DNA of 64,000 nucleotides, from positions 2,170,001 through 2,234,000 of the forward strand of contig JAQQWL010000015.1 of NCBI GenBank assembly GCA_038363925.1, read 5' to 3'. The number at the start of each line of letters is the position of its first letter. Within the stretch, counting starts at the first letter, position 1. Both the position numbers and the translations under genes were made by a program. This document shows, piece after piece, positions 24,901 to 35,834 of the stretch. The DNA comes from Apiospora phragmitis (taxonomy: Eukaryota; Ascomycota; Sordariomycetes; Amphisphaeriales; Apiosporaceae). The notes beneath the pieces were generated by a model. That model had not been told where the DNA came from. It searched no databases and was given only the letters and a program-made list of their open reading frames with translations.

Positions 24901-26294
24901 TATGAATGCGATATTGCCAGACCTGGGGGGACCGGGGAAGGAAATGATGTCACGGGTATCGATGCTTGAGTGCAGCAGCACTTTAACCTTAGCTTTGTCA
25001 ATTGACTGGTGGCCTAGTCCCAGCCATAGCGCGACACCCTGGTGCCTGCCAGTTGCCTGGTGACTTAGAGACTTACTGTATCACTCGCAGCCTTTGGACC
25101 CTGAATTTCCAGGGCATTGATGGAGATCAAGAACATGCCAAAAAATAGGTAAGTATCTTGGTATCAAGAGTGCCGAATACACAGGTTGTGAGCTGTTTCG
25201 ATTGGCAGATTCGGTGTTACGGAAACACGATGGAACATACGACTGGACGGCAGGCACGTCGAGAGTTCAGTGGTTCTGTTCACTGTGTTGACATTGAGCT
25301 CTCCTCTCGTTCTTTCTTTTTGCGGGCGTCGAAGGAAGCTTGGGCCAATAAAAAATGACATAGGCTATGACTTCAGACCTAAGATCTGCAGAGTCCATTG
25401 CCTGACGCAGCCGACAAGCGACAATCATTGCCCGTTGTTCAGACACACACACACACAAATTGTCTAGTGATCATCATCATCATCAGCGAGAGCCAAGCTC
25501 AGCCAAGACCAGCTAAGCCCACCCTTTTCATCACTTGTCGAACCCGCCATTGGATGGATATTCGCTAGAAACCGACCCGACCCCGGCAAGAAACAAAGGA
25601 TCCTAGCCAATTTTTAGCTTGAGTGAGAGAGAGAGACAGCATCATCAGCCTTGTGTCCGTGGCGTGGCGGAAAGCTAAATGAGCACACTAGCACGGCGAT
25701 TGGCTTGCGTCCCACAGACTACGCCATACGGTACATGGGGTGGCCATGTCGCTGTACACGACCCTGTGTTCAGTTGGTTCTCCGCCGAGACAGAAACGGC
25801 CGCCTTCTTTGCTGATCAGCGAAACGCAAGTAGTGAGCAAGTAACACCATTTCCCTTTTGCCTTCGCTCGCACCACACCCCCCCTAGCAGGAGTTACGAC
25901 AGATGGGAAAGGAAACGGTGGAGGTAGGGATCAGTTACCCACACCCATACGGCAGGCTAGACCCCCCCTCCCCTCCCCATAACCTCTGAAGTCAGACTCT
26001 GTTTGCCGCAATGCATCATACCCTCTTGGACTGAGTCTAGAGTCTAGACCCTTGTCTACCTAGTTGCGTTCCTAGCCGTTGTCTCTGTCCATAAAGACAG
26101 CCCAGAATCCGTTTCAAATTCCGTCTTCATTCCTTCCATATCAGATCAGATCAGTCTATCACAATCAGTTCTTACTACTACAATAACAAAAACTATCATC
26201 AAATCACTTTCGAGAAGTCCTTTGGATCATCACTCAACAGTCCAACCTCCCTTACAAATCAAATCACCTTTACAAAACATCCACAACACCAACA
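21901..26294. other. Gene-poor 4.4-kb region with simple sequences and a long leader
   Basis: Normal composition, but no reading frame above about 95 codons and no recognisable domain on either strand. Contents: a five-copy 9-bp repeat at 22884-22928; pyrimidine runs at 23575-23612; CA and TCA microsatellites at 25442-25490; a GA run at about 25625-25640; a C-rich run at 25962-25980. From about 26080 the sequence becomes a CA/CT-rich, ATG-poor leader running into the small gene at 26295. It is best read as a large upstream regulatory region plus 5' UTR. Confidence 0.5.
22884..22928. repeat. Five-unit 9-bp tandem repeat
   Basis: Units are AGCATCGAA, AGTGTCGAA, TGCATCAAA, TGCATCGAA and AGCATCGAA. 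The repeat is imperfect, and I know no function for it. Confidence 0.7.
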
Positions 26295-26543
26295 ATGTCT
26301 TCTCAGGATTCTTACGCCAGCATGTCTATGCCCTCTTCTTCTCCTCCCCCGCCTCAGGACATCTCTTCCTACTCTCGGTTCATGCACCAGCACACCAAGA
26401 GACAAATGGAGGCCGCTTCCCGATCATCCCACTGTCGCAGCGGCCGATCCAACCACAACTCTCACGTGGCAGCGATGCACAATGGTGTCTCCTCAAGTGA
26501 CGACTCGGCTTCGAGCCCCAACAGCATCGAGTACCACGACTAA
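26295..26543 (+). CDS. Small serine-rich protein, unrecognised (82 residues)
   Basis: An intronless 82-codon frame starting MSSQDSYASMSMPSSSPPPP, with the middle block SRFMHQHTKRQMEAASRSSH and a serine/acidic end SSDDSASSPNSIEYHD. It has no signal peptide or membrane segment. It looks intrinsically disordered, with basic and serine-rich segments suited to phosphorylation. The ATG sits in a strong fungal context (CAACAATGTC) after a leader typical of transcribed fungal 5' UTRs. An overlapping 92-codon frame at 26222-26500 starts in a poorer context and reads as low-complexity shadow. I do not recognise the family. The several kilobases of non-coding DNA upstream suggest complex regulation, as for genes tied to development or stress, but that is inference. 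Confidence 0.65.
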   Translation: MSSQDSYASMSMPSSSPPPPQDISSYSRFMHQHTKRQMEAASRSSHCRSGRSNHNSHVAAMHNGVSSSDDSASSPNSIEYHD

Positions 26544-26626
26544 GCTGCTCGAGCCGCAACAACTATTATATTTGGCTATGAGTTGTCGTACGCCGGGGCT
26601 TCGCAGCCCGACCAATAACTCAACTT

Positions 26627-26648
26627 AGGCGCGGCATTTGCCGCGCCT
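26627..26648 (+). other. Perfect GC-rich hairpin in the 3' UTR of the small gene
   Basis: AGGCGCGGCA is followed at once by TT and its exact reverse complement TGCCGCGCCT, about 85 bases after the stop codon. A second small hairpin (GGGCT-TCGC-AGCCC) lies at about 26597-26610. They could affect mRNA stability or 3'-end formation. Confidence 0.6.
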
Positions 26649-28587
26649 ATTTATACCACCTATCTCGTAGAGTGGATTATATGCGATGTACAACAGCAAA
26701 TTGGATGGAAACTTACAATTGCATGAGCGAAGGCGTTTTGATTCGGGAGTTATTATGGAATTATTGCGAGACTCAATCCCTGGGGATTCAGCAGGAGCAA
26801 GCAAGCAAATCTGTCATAGAGACCGATTTTCTTTCACATGAGCTATGAAACAATTTTATGAATATACTGAAACCAATCTAAAAGAACTCTAGAAGAACTC
26901 TCAAAGTGCAATTCCTGATGCGAATTGATTAGTAGTGACTGATCTACTTACTGTATTGTTGCCCAAGACCCCGTTCTCCACGCCGTTCTCCGCATTAACT
27001 CCGAGATATTGGGTGAGCTGCTTTGGAAGGTTGTGTTGCCGATCCAGCGGGTGGGTATACTCGGTATGTTCCCGGTCACGTTTGCCCGCCAACACCCATA
27101 TTTAATCAGGTTTATGCGGAGAAATAAAGTTTGATCCCGAAATGAAATCGTATCATCTTTTCCCATATCCAAGGCATGATGTCGGTGAAATCCCCTTAGC
27201 TCGGCCCTTGGCCGACCACGCCCCCGTCTAGAACTTGATTTGGGAACTCTCACGAGAATTTCAAGGCGGAGAGAGAGAGAGAACGCGCACATGTCTCCTC
27301 CTCCTGTCCGCCTGACCAGTTCGTTCGGCATTACAGGACATTCCAAAGCCGAGGGAAATAGGGACAGTCACGGGTAAAGGGGAACACGCAAAAGTGAGGC
27401 AATTTCAGATCAGCAGGTATTATGTGTTCATCCCAGTTTCGTTGATCTTGGTTCGCTTGCGTGGTAAAGCATCTGGGACAACGATGCCCTGTTGATATTC
27501 GGTTGGACCCTTCTTTTTTCCAATGGTATATTTTGGGCGTGGAGGGGTTATCTATTGGTCTTTTTACCTTTAAGCCGCATGCACACGTTTCGGAGCCGGC
27601 CATGTGCCATGTGTCACTGCCAAGGAGAACAATTGACGCCTAAGGCAGGCAGCTCAGGTTTAGTCAGTATTACATCCACTTCTCGGATTTATTCCATGGC
27701 TAGTCGCGGTAAATACATGTCGTGACAACTTGATTTGTTGTTGAACTTCTTTCCAAGAATCTGGATAGTTCGGGGCGGAGAACCATCGTCTAAGCCGCTT
27801 CTCCATGTTCCAAACCCCGAGAAATGTCACTTGCCAATGAGCACGACCAAGGCAACCCCCGTTCGTTATAGCTGTCATTGATTCCAACTGGACAGTTGGC
27901 GGTAATATACGGTAAATGTTGAATTATACCGACCGACACATGCCTGCATCGTTCCCGTTATCGTACATACGACCATGTCCCTTCCTCTTCACTATTCCCA
28001 CGCCCCATATCCAGTCCCCTGTCCCCCCCCCTTATTTTGCGGGACTTTATCATCCGTTCAAGCCGGGAATCTCCATGGTCAGGTGATAGCAAATGGATAT
28101 TTATAAAACGCCCATCTATAGAACCCATACCACCCATATGCCTGTAGATGTTGGTTGTCCAGCTGACCCCAGGCGACAGCCGCGAAAAGGAGATAGCCGG
28201 CGGAGGTCGCGACGCGCGACGCGAGGTTGCCGTCAGATCTAGATTGCTCTGCAGCCATTCTGGAAGGTTCCATTGCTTGGAATCTGCCGGAGAGATGCAT
28301 AATTCAAACGACAAGCGGGCGTTGGGCATCTACAATTACATACATCGGCGGTGACTCATGTCTAACCACGGAGGGGCTCAGGGGCATGTGTGAAGATGAA
28401 GTCAAACCAGTTTCCTGGCGTAAATACCTGCTTTCTGTCGAATACTGGTGATTGCAGTCGGTCTGGACTGTGGCAGGTCGTTATGGGCGTATGTATCGAC
28501 AAGCATGCTGATTCGTGACATACATGGGTGAACGGCAAAAGGGTATTATTGTAGTTTCTCAAGCTGGTTCCCCAGCCTCTCTAAATT
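26649..28587. other. Intergenic region between the small gene and YJU2
   Basis: About 1.9 kb with only short frames lacking domains. A GA/CT-rich stretch (27262-27306) and a C-run (28024-28034) are the only compositional features. The YJU2 3' UTR should occupy its right end. Confidence 0.45.
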
Positions 28588-29577
28588 TCAGTCCGAGTCC
28601 GAACCGTAGTCGACCAAGCCTGCCAAGCCTGCTTTGGCCTGCACAGGCGGTTTGATCTGTGACTGTGGTGCGGGGGATGCGGATGCGGGTGTTGAAGTGG
28701 CCGCAGCAGCAGCGCTTGTCGTCGGCGGTTCTTTCCTCTTCAGACCAGGGAGCCGCTCGACCTTCTTCACCGGCTTCTCACGCTTGAAGGGCACAGGCGG
28801 CGGGGGCATATCTGACAGGTCCTCCATGACGATCTCCTCCTCGCCGATCTGCTCGGACAGGGCCTGCTCCTTGTGCCGCGCGAACGCGCGCCGCGCGGCC
28901 TCGAGGTCCTCGCGCTCCTGCCGCTCGGCCTCCTCGTCGACGGGCGGCGCGTCGGGCGCCATGTCGCCGCCGCCCGTGCGGTCGCGGCGCGCGTTGCTGG
29001 TGCGGATCTCGTCCAGCATGTCGGCGACGGCCATCTCGCGCTTGGCGTCGACCGTCTTGGCCTCGAGCTCCTCCATGGCGTTGCGCTCCTCCTCCTCCTT
29101 CTCGAGCCGGTCCAGCCGCTCCTCGTCCGTCTCTTCTTTCAGGGGCCGCCAGGGTTCCGTGTTGCGCTTCGCGCCCCGCTCGCACACGTAGTCGTTGACG
29201 CGCGGGTCCGTCTTGAACGTGATCTCGGCCGAGCACCGCGTGCACCGGATGTAGAAGCGGAAGATCTGGATCCCCAGGTACTTCTCCTCCTGGTTGGTCT
29301 CTTTGCGCGCGTTGAACTTTCGGCCCTTGGGCAGGTATTCACCTATATGTTGGTAATCACATGTCAGAAATCAATGTTCTATCTTTAAGTAATCGGATAC
29401 AGTAGGTAGAGGAAATAGAAGAAACATACCGCATGTTAGGCAGCGCATAGAGAATGGCGCCATCAAACGGACGGTGATGACACGCGGGCCTGCTTGCTTC
29501 GGCTTCCGCTGGCGACCCAGGGCACTCGGATCGAAGTCCGGGGGGTAGTATTTGGTCAAGACTTTTCGTTCAGACAT
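28588..29577 (-). CDS. yju2: Splicing factor YJU2/CWC16 (CCDC94 family)
   Basis: Step-one splicing factor that joins the spliceosome through the Prp19 complex and promotes branching. Exon 1 (29430-29577) encodes [17 protein letters not shown], then [20 protein letters not shown]. Exon 2 (28588-29342) follows an 87-bp intron (29343-29429, GTATGT...ATAG) and continues [35 protein letters not shown] and [14 protein letters not shown]. The CLTCG and CTRC pairs are the zinc-binding cysteines of the CWC16 domain. A long charged coiled-coil segment ([15 protein letters not shown]) and a disordered Ala/Pro-rich tail ending LVDYGSDSD follow. The length is 300 residues, usual for the family. The exons join in frame with no indel, one of only two protein genes here for which that is so. 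Confidence 0.95.
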
Positions 29578-30039
29578 GGCGACAGAGAGGTTGGTGGTCG
29601 ATTGGCAATGTTTCGATCAGTTGAGTGATAGGACTTAGCCGAGGATGAAGATAGAAATTTGTTGGGGAGGTATGCTGTAGTTGGATAGTGGTCGTCGATA
29701 TGAGATTGAAATGCAGGCCAAAGATACTGATTTGTTTGCGCTTGCCTGGGCCGTCTCCGAATGGGCGGAACGCAGTACGAACTCGGTGGGTCGGCAACCT
29801 CAGCCCCACCGGACAATTCCGCCTTCTAAACTTTGAACATTGAAATGCTCATTTCTAGCTGCGACTGGCTGGGATAATATTATTGAAACTGAACTTGCAT
29901 GCATGTAATAGCTACGAAGCAACTGAAAAGCAATAGCCTCGTTCTTTCCCTGTATGGCCTGTAGCTTCCTTGGCCGCACCTTCTGCAAAAAAAGGTAGAT
30001 AATGCTCGGTCGCTCCTTCCCTATTTCAGGAGAAATGTT
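29578..30039. other. Intergenic: YJU2 promoter and tRNA 3' flank
   Basis: Holds the YJU2 promoter and leader on the minus strand. A T7 run on the minus strand (plus-strand A7 at 29987-29993), about 47 bases beyond the tRNA 3' end, is a plausible Pol III terminator. Confidence 0.5.
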
Positions 30040-30150
30040 TGCCCTCACGCCGGATTGAACGACGGACCTCGTCATATCTTATCGATCGCTGCCTCCTTAT
30101 CGGAGTGCAGGTCTTACGAGTGACGCGCTCTACCACTGAGCTATAAGGGC
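30040..30150 (-). tRNA. tRNA-Thr(CGU) with an intron
   Basis: The 5' end at 30150 reads GCCCTTA (acceptor), TA, then D stem GCTC-loop-GAGC, then anticodon stem CGTCA with loop CTCGTA. The anticodon is CGU, reading ACG. About 38 bases of intron follow position 37, and then come A and TGACG, which closes the stem. The T arm is CGTCG-TTCAATC-CGGCG with one G-T pair. The acceptor closes with TGAGGGC and discriminator A at 30040. A and B box sequences (TAGCTCAGTGG and CGTTCAATCC) are present. All four helices pair, so the gene looks functional. The intron position is the canonical one for nuclear tRNA introns. Confidence 0.9.
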
Positions 30151-30594
30151 CGGTGGTGGAGTGGACCTTGATGGTCTAAACAATGTTGAGGAAAGGTTCT
30201 GATAAAAGGACCTATAATGATGACGGCGTAAGCCGTGAAAGCTATAGTGAGCTAACTACTCCAATTGGTTGCGATCTAGACTAGTTCTACTCATTCAGTC
30301 AGGCCTTACTTCCCTCTTGCATCTTGATAGCCTGATTGATCGGTCTCGTCGCACCTACCAAAGGCGCCGTGACGCTCATCTAGGATTCATCAGCCGTTTC
30401 GAGACCTCGAAATGTTAGATTAGTAGCGACGGGAGTCTTAATGTTACGAAACAGTAATAACCGGTCATGAGCTTGCTATGCCATCTCTAGCAGCTCTCAC
30501 TTCACCAGCCCATCATTAAGAATCAAGGCTAGATAAATAAACGTACATGTAGTTTTCTTTAGAGCATTCTCCTATCTATTCCACAGCCTTATAT
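30151..30594. other. Intergenic between the tRNA and the gamma-tubulin complex gene
   Basis: About 440 bases containing the tRNA upstream flank and the 3' UTR of the minus-strand gene to the right. No other feature is visible. Confidence 0.5.
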
Positions 30595-33291
30595 CTACCA
30601 GGCGTTTTGTTTTGGTTGAACACCAGCTTCCAGCATCTCGGCCAGCGTATCCCATTTCGCAGCCGCCGGGTCGCCACTGGCTCTCGCGACACCTCTCAAC
30701 CCCCCTGCAATAAACCGGAGATGCCTATCAAAGCCTGACCGTATCTCGCGGCAGGACCTCAGCATACGTCCTGTCATCTTCCAGAACCAACGCGCTCTTG
30801 TCCTGCTCTTCCAGGAAGGTCTCGTCTTCCTCCTCGTTCACCTTTACGAACAAGTGGGTTCTGTCTTCTTCGTCTTCTTCCGCAGTGGCCGCCTGTCGTT
30901 CATGTTCCGTCCGACGTGCATCCTCGAGCCGAATGGCGAGGTCAAAGAAATCGAGAATGCACTGGTAGATGGGGTCCAGCTTGCTCCGAGACAAGCTTCG
31001 GCGACCAGACGCTTGGTAAAGTTTGCATGCAACGCGATCATTGAATCTACGTCGATGGCATCCTCAAGATCTTTGCGTAGTTTCTCCGTCAGAGGCGCAA
31101 GGACGAGATTGGAGAGGTAAGACTGCAGAGAGGCACAGAGCCAGAGTATCTTGCTGCGGAGACCGTAGTATAGTGCCTGCTCGTGGTCCCTCCCCACTGC
31201 CTTCATAGACTTGTGAGATGCCTGTAGCATATGACTTGCACGGCGGAGTTGCAGTAGAAACGTGAAGACAGACTGGTAGTGCGTGATACTTTCCCCAGAA
31301 ACAACAATGCGGATTGGCCACGCCATTCGGTAAGTGACCCCGATGGAAGGAAGGCACTTTCGCACTGATCTTCTGGACGTGCGGATGTTGCCCTGGGATT
31401 CTGGGTCGGAAGCAGTAATGATGATGCGGTGAATGTCCCCGAGTTCGTTAAATGCATCATGGGCCAGTTCTGTTAGCACAAACCGATCATGCCACTTGGG
31501 GTTCAGCAAGTCGAGATTGTTGAATAGTGCAAGAGCAAAGATGTCGGACCGGTAGCCGTCGGTCATGAGGTATAATCGATGGAGCATATCTATGGCGCCA
31601 TCGAGGTCACAACTCTCGGAAAGAACACGCCGAAGTGTGCTTGAGGCCGCGTGATGCTTGCTTTGCATCCAACTCTCAAAGGCAACGTTGAAGATCTCAG
31701 AAAAGGGTGCAAAACTTCCCAGATCTGACTTTGTGAGCGCATCGAACCCCATTTCAGGTTCCGGGGCTTGCGGATCGGCTCGGCTGAGCTTCCCCATGTT
31801 CTTTAGGACGACAACGCTTTTGCCCGTGATGAAGATCTTGACGGCACTCGGCTGCAGAAACCGGGGCGCGTGCAGCGAGCCGTCCGCAGCGCTTCGTAGC
31901 TCAAACTGGTTCTCCCAAACCTGGCTTAGGGATACCTGGTCTTGCGCCTTCGTGACGAAGAACGTCACGTCACCTTCCCCAAGCTCGCCTTCATCCATCC
32001 ATCGACGGATCGGCCGTAGATAGACCTGGAAGCACTCGAAGAACAGCCTGCCAAAGAACTCATAGATGCTGTCTTGACCTTCGAGCTGCGCAGTGCTTGC
32101 CGCATCAAAAAGGAGTTCGAGATACCGGAAAGCTGGAGACTTCGTGTCCCGCGCGAGTTGCTGGACAATAGCTGACAGGTCAAGAAGAGGACGGACGTGC
32201 GGGTCGATTTCACGCTGCAGCTCAATGAGACTGACCACTGTGTCTTCCTTGATATCGACGAGGCGCCTCTCAATGTTGGTCACTACGGCGTTGAACGCTT
32301 GTAGCCGCTTCGCTATGCCATCCCGGAACACTTCCAACAGGTGTATTTGCTGGCGATTTCGCGCTAGGGCTCGGAGAACAAGAAAGTTGCGTGCAATATT
32401 CCCAAACCACTTCAACACAGACTGTAGTGAATAAATTGAAGCATGCTGCATCAGATACTTGTCCGAAGGATCGCCTCTTTTGTCAAACAAATCATTATCC
32501 AGACCTGCCAACATAAAGAGAGCTTCGCGAACGAACTGAATTTCTGACCTCGTAGAATGCGCATGATCTTGACCCGAGGCCTTGGAACGGGGAAGCCTCC
32601 AATCTTGCGTCTGTTGTACTCTTGACAATGAATCGTCGTCAACAGAGGTAATCACATAGTCTTGCGGCCGCCGCCTATACTGGGCTTCAATGCTCGAAAG
32701 AGACGTTTGTCCGGATCCAAACGAGACGTATGACTCTTTGTCGTCGTCGTCGACAGGTTCGTCTTCGGAACTCTCATCGTTGAAGTCGGGCTTCTTCCAC
32801 AGATCATCATCCGAAGACCCTCCTTCGTTGATAATATCTTCCCACTTGAGCTGCTCGCCCGGGTCGACATGGAGCTCCTCTCGAGGAATCAGGTCTTCGA
32901 GCTTGGTTTTCTTCACCGGTTGGTCTGACAGCTCCAGCAGAAAGTGAAGCATCTCTGGGGTGAACTTGTTGGACACGGCGGAAAGCGCATCTAAGCGTCC
33001 CCTGAGTGCGTCGGCGAGACCATCCCGATTGAGCACACGGAAGCGCTCCTCAATGCCATTGACATGCTTTTCTACGTCGAACTGGTTGGTGCGTAAATGG
33101 TTGTGATACCGGAGGCTACGCAGACTGGAGTCCCTCAGAGATCTCACTCTGGCGGGCTCTGGCTATAAAGAGTATCAGTTTAATGAGGCCTACAGGCAAC
33201 GCACCATGTCTTTATCTCACTGGCTTACCTGATTTAAGATCACCTCGATAAGTTCTTCGGTCAATGAACCCAACGTAGCTGCATAAGCCAT
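30595..33291 (-). CDS. Gamma-tubulin complex component (Spc97/Spc98 family, GCP5-like), two frameshifts
   Basis: Member of the GCP family that caps and nucleates microtubules at the spindle pole body. Exon 1 (33229-33291) reads MAYAATLGSLTEELIEVILN; a 66-bp intron (33163-33228) follows. Exon 2 holds FTPEMLHFLLELSDQ, the GCP N-terminal signature VREALFMLAGLDNDLF, and a C-terminal GCP domain with PIRIVVSGESITHYQSVFTF and AACLGSKLDPIYQ-like sequence, ending FDRHLRFIAGGLRGVARASG. Two single-base shifts break it. Near 30981-30987 one base is missing between EACLG and SKLDPIYQCILDFF. Near 30747-30751 one is extra between TYAEVL and REIRSGFDRHL. They cancel, and the exons total 2631 bases, 876 residues. 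GCP5 (Mod21/GcpE) is preferred over GCP4/GCP6 from the N-terminal layout, but paralogue assignment is tentative. Confidence 0.78.
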
Positions 33292-34181
33292 GTTGAAGGA
33301 GACGTTACGCTATCTCCAGGTAGGACGACGCAGTGTGAGACGGTATGATATCAATATGAGTTCACATTGACCGCCTATGGATTCCCTCAAGGTAGTATGA
33401 TGCCCGCAGCTGCAATCGGATCTAGGTGCAAGCTCGGCGTACTCACTCAGCGGGGCACCTAACAATTTCGAAGAAAAGGCCACTGCGCAACGAGGAACGA
33501 GTTTCGACAAAAGTACTTCACCATCAATGTCTTTCAGACACTATCAAGGTGTCGGGTGCCCTACTTGGGTAGGTATTGGTCTGGTACATATATGCACGTC
33601 AATGTCGACCTAGGCTTGGCCAACGCGTCTCCAGCTTCCCCCACGCGCAGTTTGGTTTGCCAAGGTCGGCCCAGGAGGGCTGCTTATGACCGATAAGCTT
33701 CGAGCAAGGATGCATTAGCGGAGTACAGTGCGCAGGAATCCTGTTGGAGGGCTTTTCCTGCGAAGCATGACGGCATAATGCAGCCAATCTTATTAGTCTG
33801 CAGACAGTGCCGATTCGGTGTCTCCTATTTCTCCAAAATTTCTAGGCATCGTTAGGTCCTGGTGGGCAGAACGGTCTGTCAATTCAATTCGTCACGGGCG
33901 CGAGTTCGCCAGAAAGACAGTTCTAACAACTCTGTATCTGTATCTGCCCCGACAGCAGATTCTGTGAACAGACTGCTTTGCGACGACGACGACCGACTAA
34001 CTTGCATCAAGTGTCGGTGACTGCTATTTACTCACTTGTGGTTGCACAAGCTGCTCTTACCGACTCATCTAGTGCCTTTCAATACCACCCGTGCCTACTT
34101 ACCGTTGGCAGCGGTGTCTCAACTTTCTACTGCAGCAAAACCGAACAAGCAGTTCATGACAGCTCAACACGCGACGACATC
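33292..34181. other. Divergent promoter region between the GCP gene and the mannosyltransferase
   Basis: About 890 bases serving the minus-strand gene on the left and the plus-strand gene on the right. A frame open leftward from 34182 to 33978 is in phase with the mannosyltransferase, but it lacks family similarity and is taken as leader. Confidence 0.5.
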
Positions 34182-35540
34182 ATGGCTATAGCAAGGCCGG
34201 TGCGCGCCCTTGGGCTTGCCGCTCTATTGATGTGGATTTTCTTCCTCTATACCATACTCAAGCCTACACCAGGATTAGTAGGCCCCGACAAGTACAAGAC
34301 CTTTGAGAGGGATCCCCAATTAGATCGTATGCTCTCCCAATCCCATCCCTCACGCCTCCTGCTAAGTACTAGCCGACACTACTTCCAGCCCTCGAGGAAC
34401 CAGAAGGAAAACTTTGGCGCGCGACGGAAGACTATGCGCCAGACGCGAAGAACCCGGCGCGAATTAATGCGACCCTATTGGCCCTTGTGCGAAACGAAGA
34501 GCTCGAGGGCATGTTGCAGTCCATGGGCGACCTCGAGAGGACTTGGAACTCCAAGTTCAACTACCCGTGGACTTTCTTCAACGATGTTCCATTCTCCGAG
34601 GAGTTCAAAAAGAAGACGAGAGCTGCAACCAAGGCCGAATGCAGATACGGTAGGTCGGAGTGTTGAGTAGCATGGCTGGAGAAACGTGGCTGACTTATGA
34701 ATGCAGAGGTCATCCCAAAAGAACACTGGGAGGTCCCATCGTGGATCAATGACGATCTGTACAAGGAGTCCGTCAAGATTTTGAAGGAGAACGATATTCA
34801 ATACGCCGATATGCTGTCTTACCACCAAATGTGCCGATGGAACAGTGGTCTTTTTCTACAAGCATCCAGCGATGGAAAGCATGCAGTTCTACTGGCGAGT
34901 TGAGCCCAAGGTTCACTTCTTCTGCGACGTCGACTATGACGTCTTCCGCTACATGCAGGACCGCAACAAGACCTACGGCTTCACCGTCACTATTTACGAC
35001 GCGCCCAAGTCCATCCCCACCCTGTGGCCCGAAACCGAGAAGTTCATTGCGCAGCATCCGGAATACCTGCATCCCAACAATGCTCAGCTGTGGCTGACCG
35101 ACAAGACGCGCCGCCCCGAGCACTGGGAACAGGCCAACGGTTACTCTACCTGTCATTTCTGGACCAACTTCGAGATTGCCGACATGTCGTTCTGGAGGAG
35201 CAAAGTATACGAGACTACTTCAACCACCTCGACAGGGCTGGCGGCTTCTTCTATGAACGATGGGGCGATGCGCCTGTCCATAGTATTGCGCTGGGCTTGT
35301 TTGAAGATAAGAGCAAAATCCATTGGTGAGTAATGCTGGACCAGACTAGCTGTGTCAGTCAGTTTGCTAACCCTTACGAATAGGTTCCGAGATATCGGCT
35401 ATCAGCATATTCCCTTCTTCAACTGCCCGAACTCTCCCAAGTGCCACGGCTGCACCAAGGGCAAGTTCTACGACGGAGAGCCTTTCTTGCAGAAGGAGGA
35501 TTGCCGCCCGAACTGGTTCAAGTATGCTCACATGGACTAA
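34182..35540 (+). CDS. Alpha-1,2-mannosyltransferase, KRE2/MNT1 family (GT15), two compensating frameshifts
   Basis: Golgi type II enzyme that adds alpha-1,2-mannose from GDP-mannose to protein glycans. Exons are 34182-34326, 34389-34649, 34707-35325 and 35384-35540, all with GT-AG introns of 57-62 bp. The start [20 protein letters not shown] provides the cytoplasmic tail and signal anchor. Family landmarks follow: [56 protein letters not shown], then [19 protein letters not shown]. The catalytic segment is [18 protein letters not shown], with the glutamate that acts as nucleophile in Kre2. [20 protein letters not shown] closes the protein. One base is extra near 34850 (between MCRWNSG and FFYKHP) and one is missing near 35211-35213 (between SKVYE and DYFNHLD). 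They cancel, giving 393 residues. Which of the several fungal GT15 paralogues this is cannot be told. Confidence 0.9.
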
Positions 35541-35834
35541 ACAAAAGTATGCGACTCGATAGAAGGGAGGATTTCATGATGTTTAAAGGGATGTAATAAC
35601 GTCTGGGTAGTCTGAAATGACATGGGCTAGTGTTGGGGCATTTGGGTGTTACGGCGTCACTCCAAGGCATGATGATAGACGGGAGCTCTTTTAAGCGCTG
35701 TAGCATATGGCGGAACAGTGCTTTGTATGAATTCAACGCCACTATAACATTATGAAGATGGACATGACTTGATGCACAGTCCCCAGTATCCAGCAAGACG
35801 ATGCAACTATACCAATATTTGACTGAGGCGCATC

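Noticed and set aside
26627..26648. Rho-independent terminator
   Set aside because: No T-tract follows and the context is nuclear fungal DNA.
27963..27990. ACATACGACCAT, like the start of a dispersed 5S rRNA gene
   Set aside because: Only the first dozen bases resemble 5S rRNA; the following sequence does not.
28778..29388. Long overlapping frames on both strands over YJU2
   Set aside because: These arise from GC-rich codons of the real gene and are low-complexity Arg/Ala translations.
34850..35213. Programmed ribosomal frameshifting in the mannosyltransferase and other genes
   Set aside because: Breaks of both signs occur in many unrelated genes at different, non-slippery sequences, and paired breaks cancel. 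Read or consensus errors explain this better.
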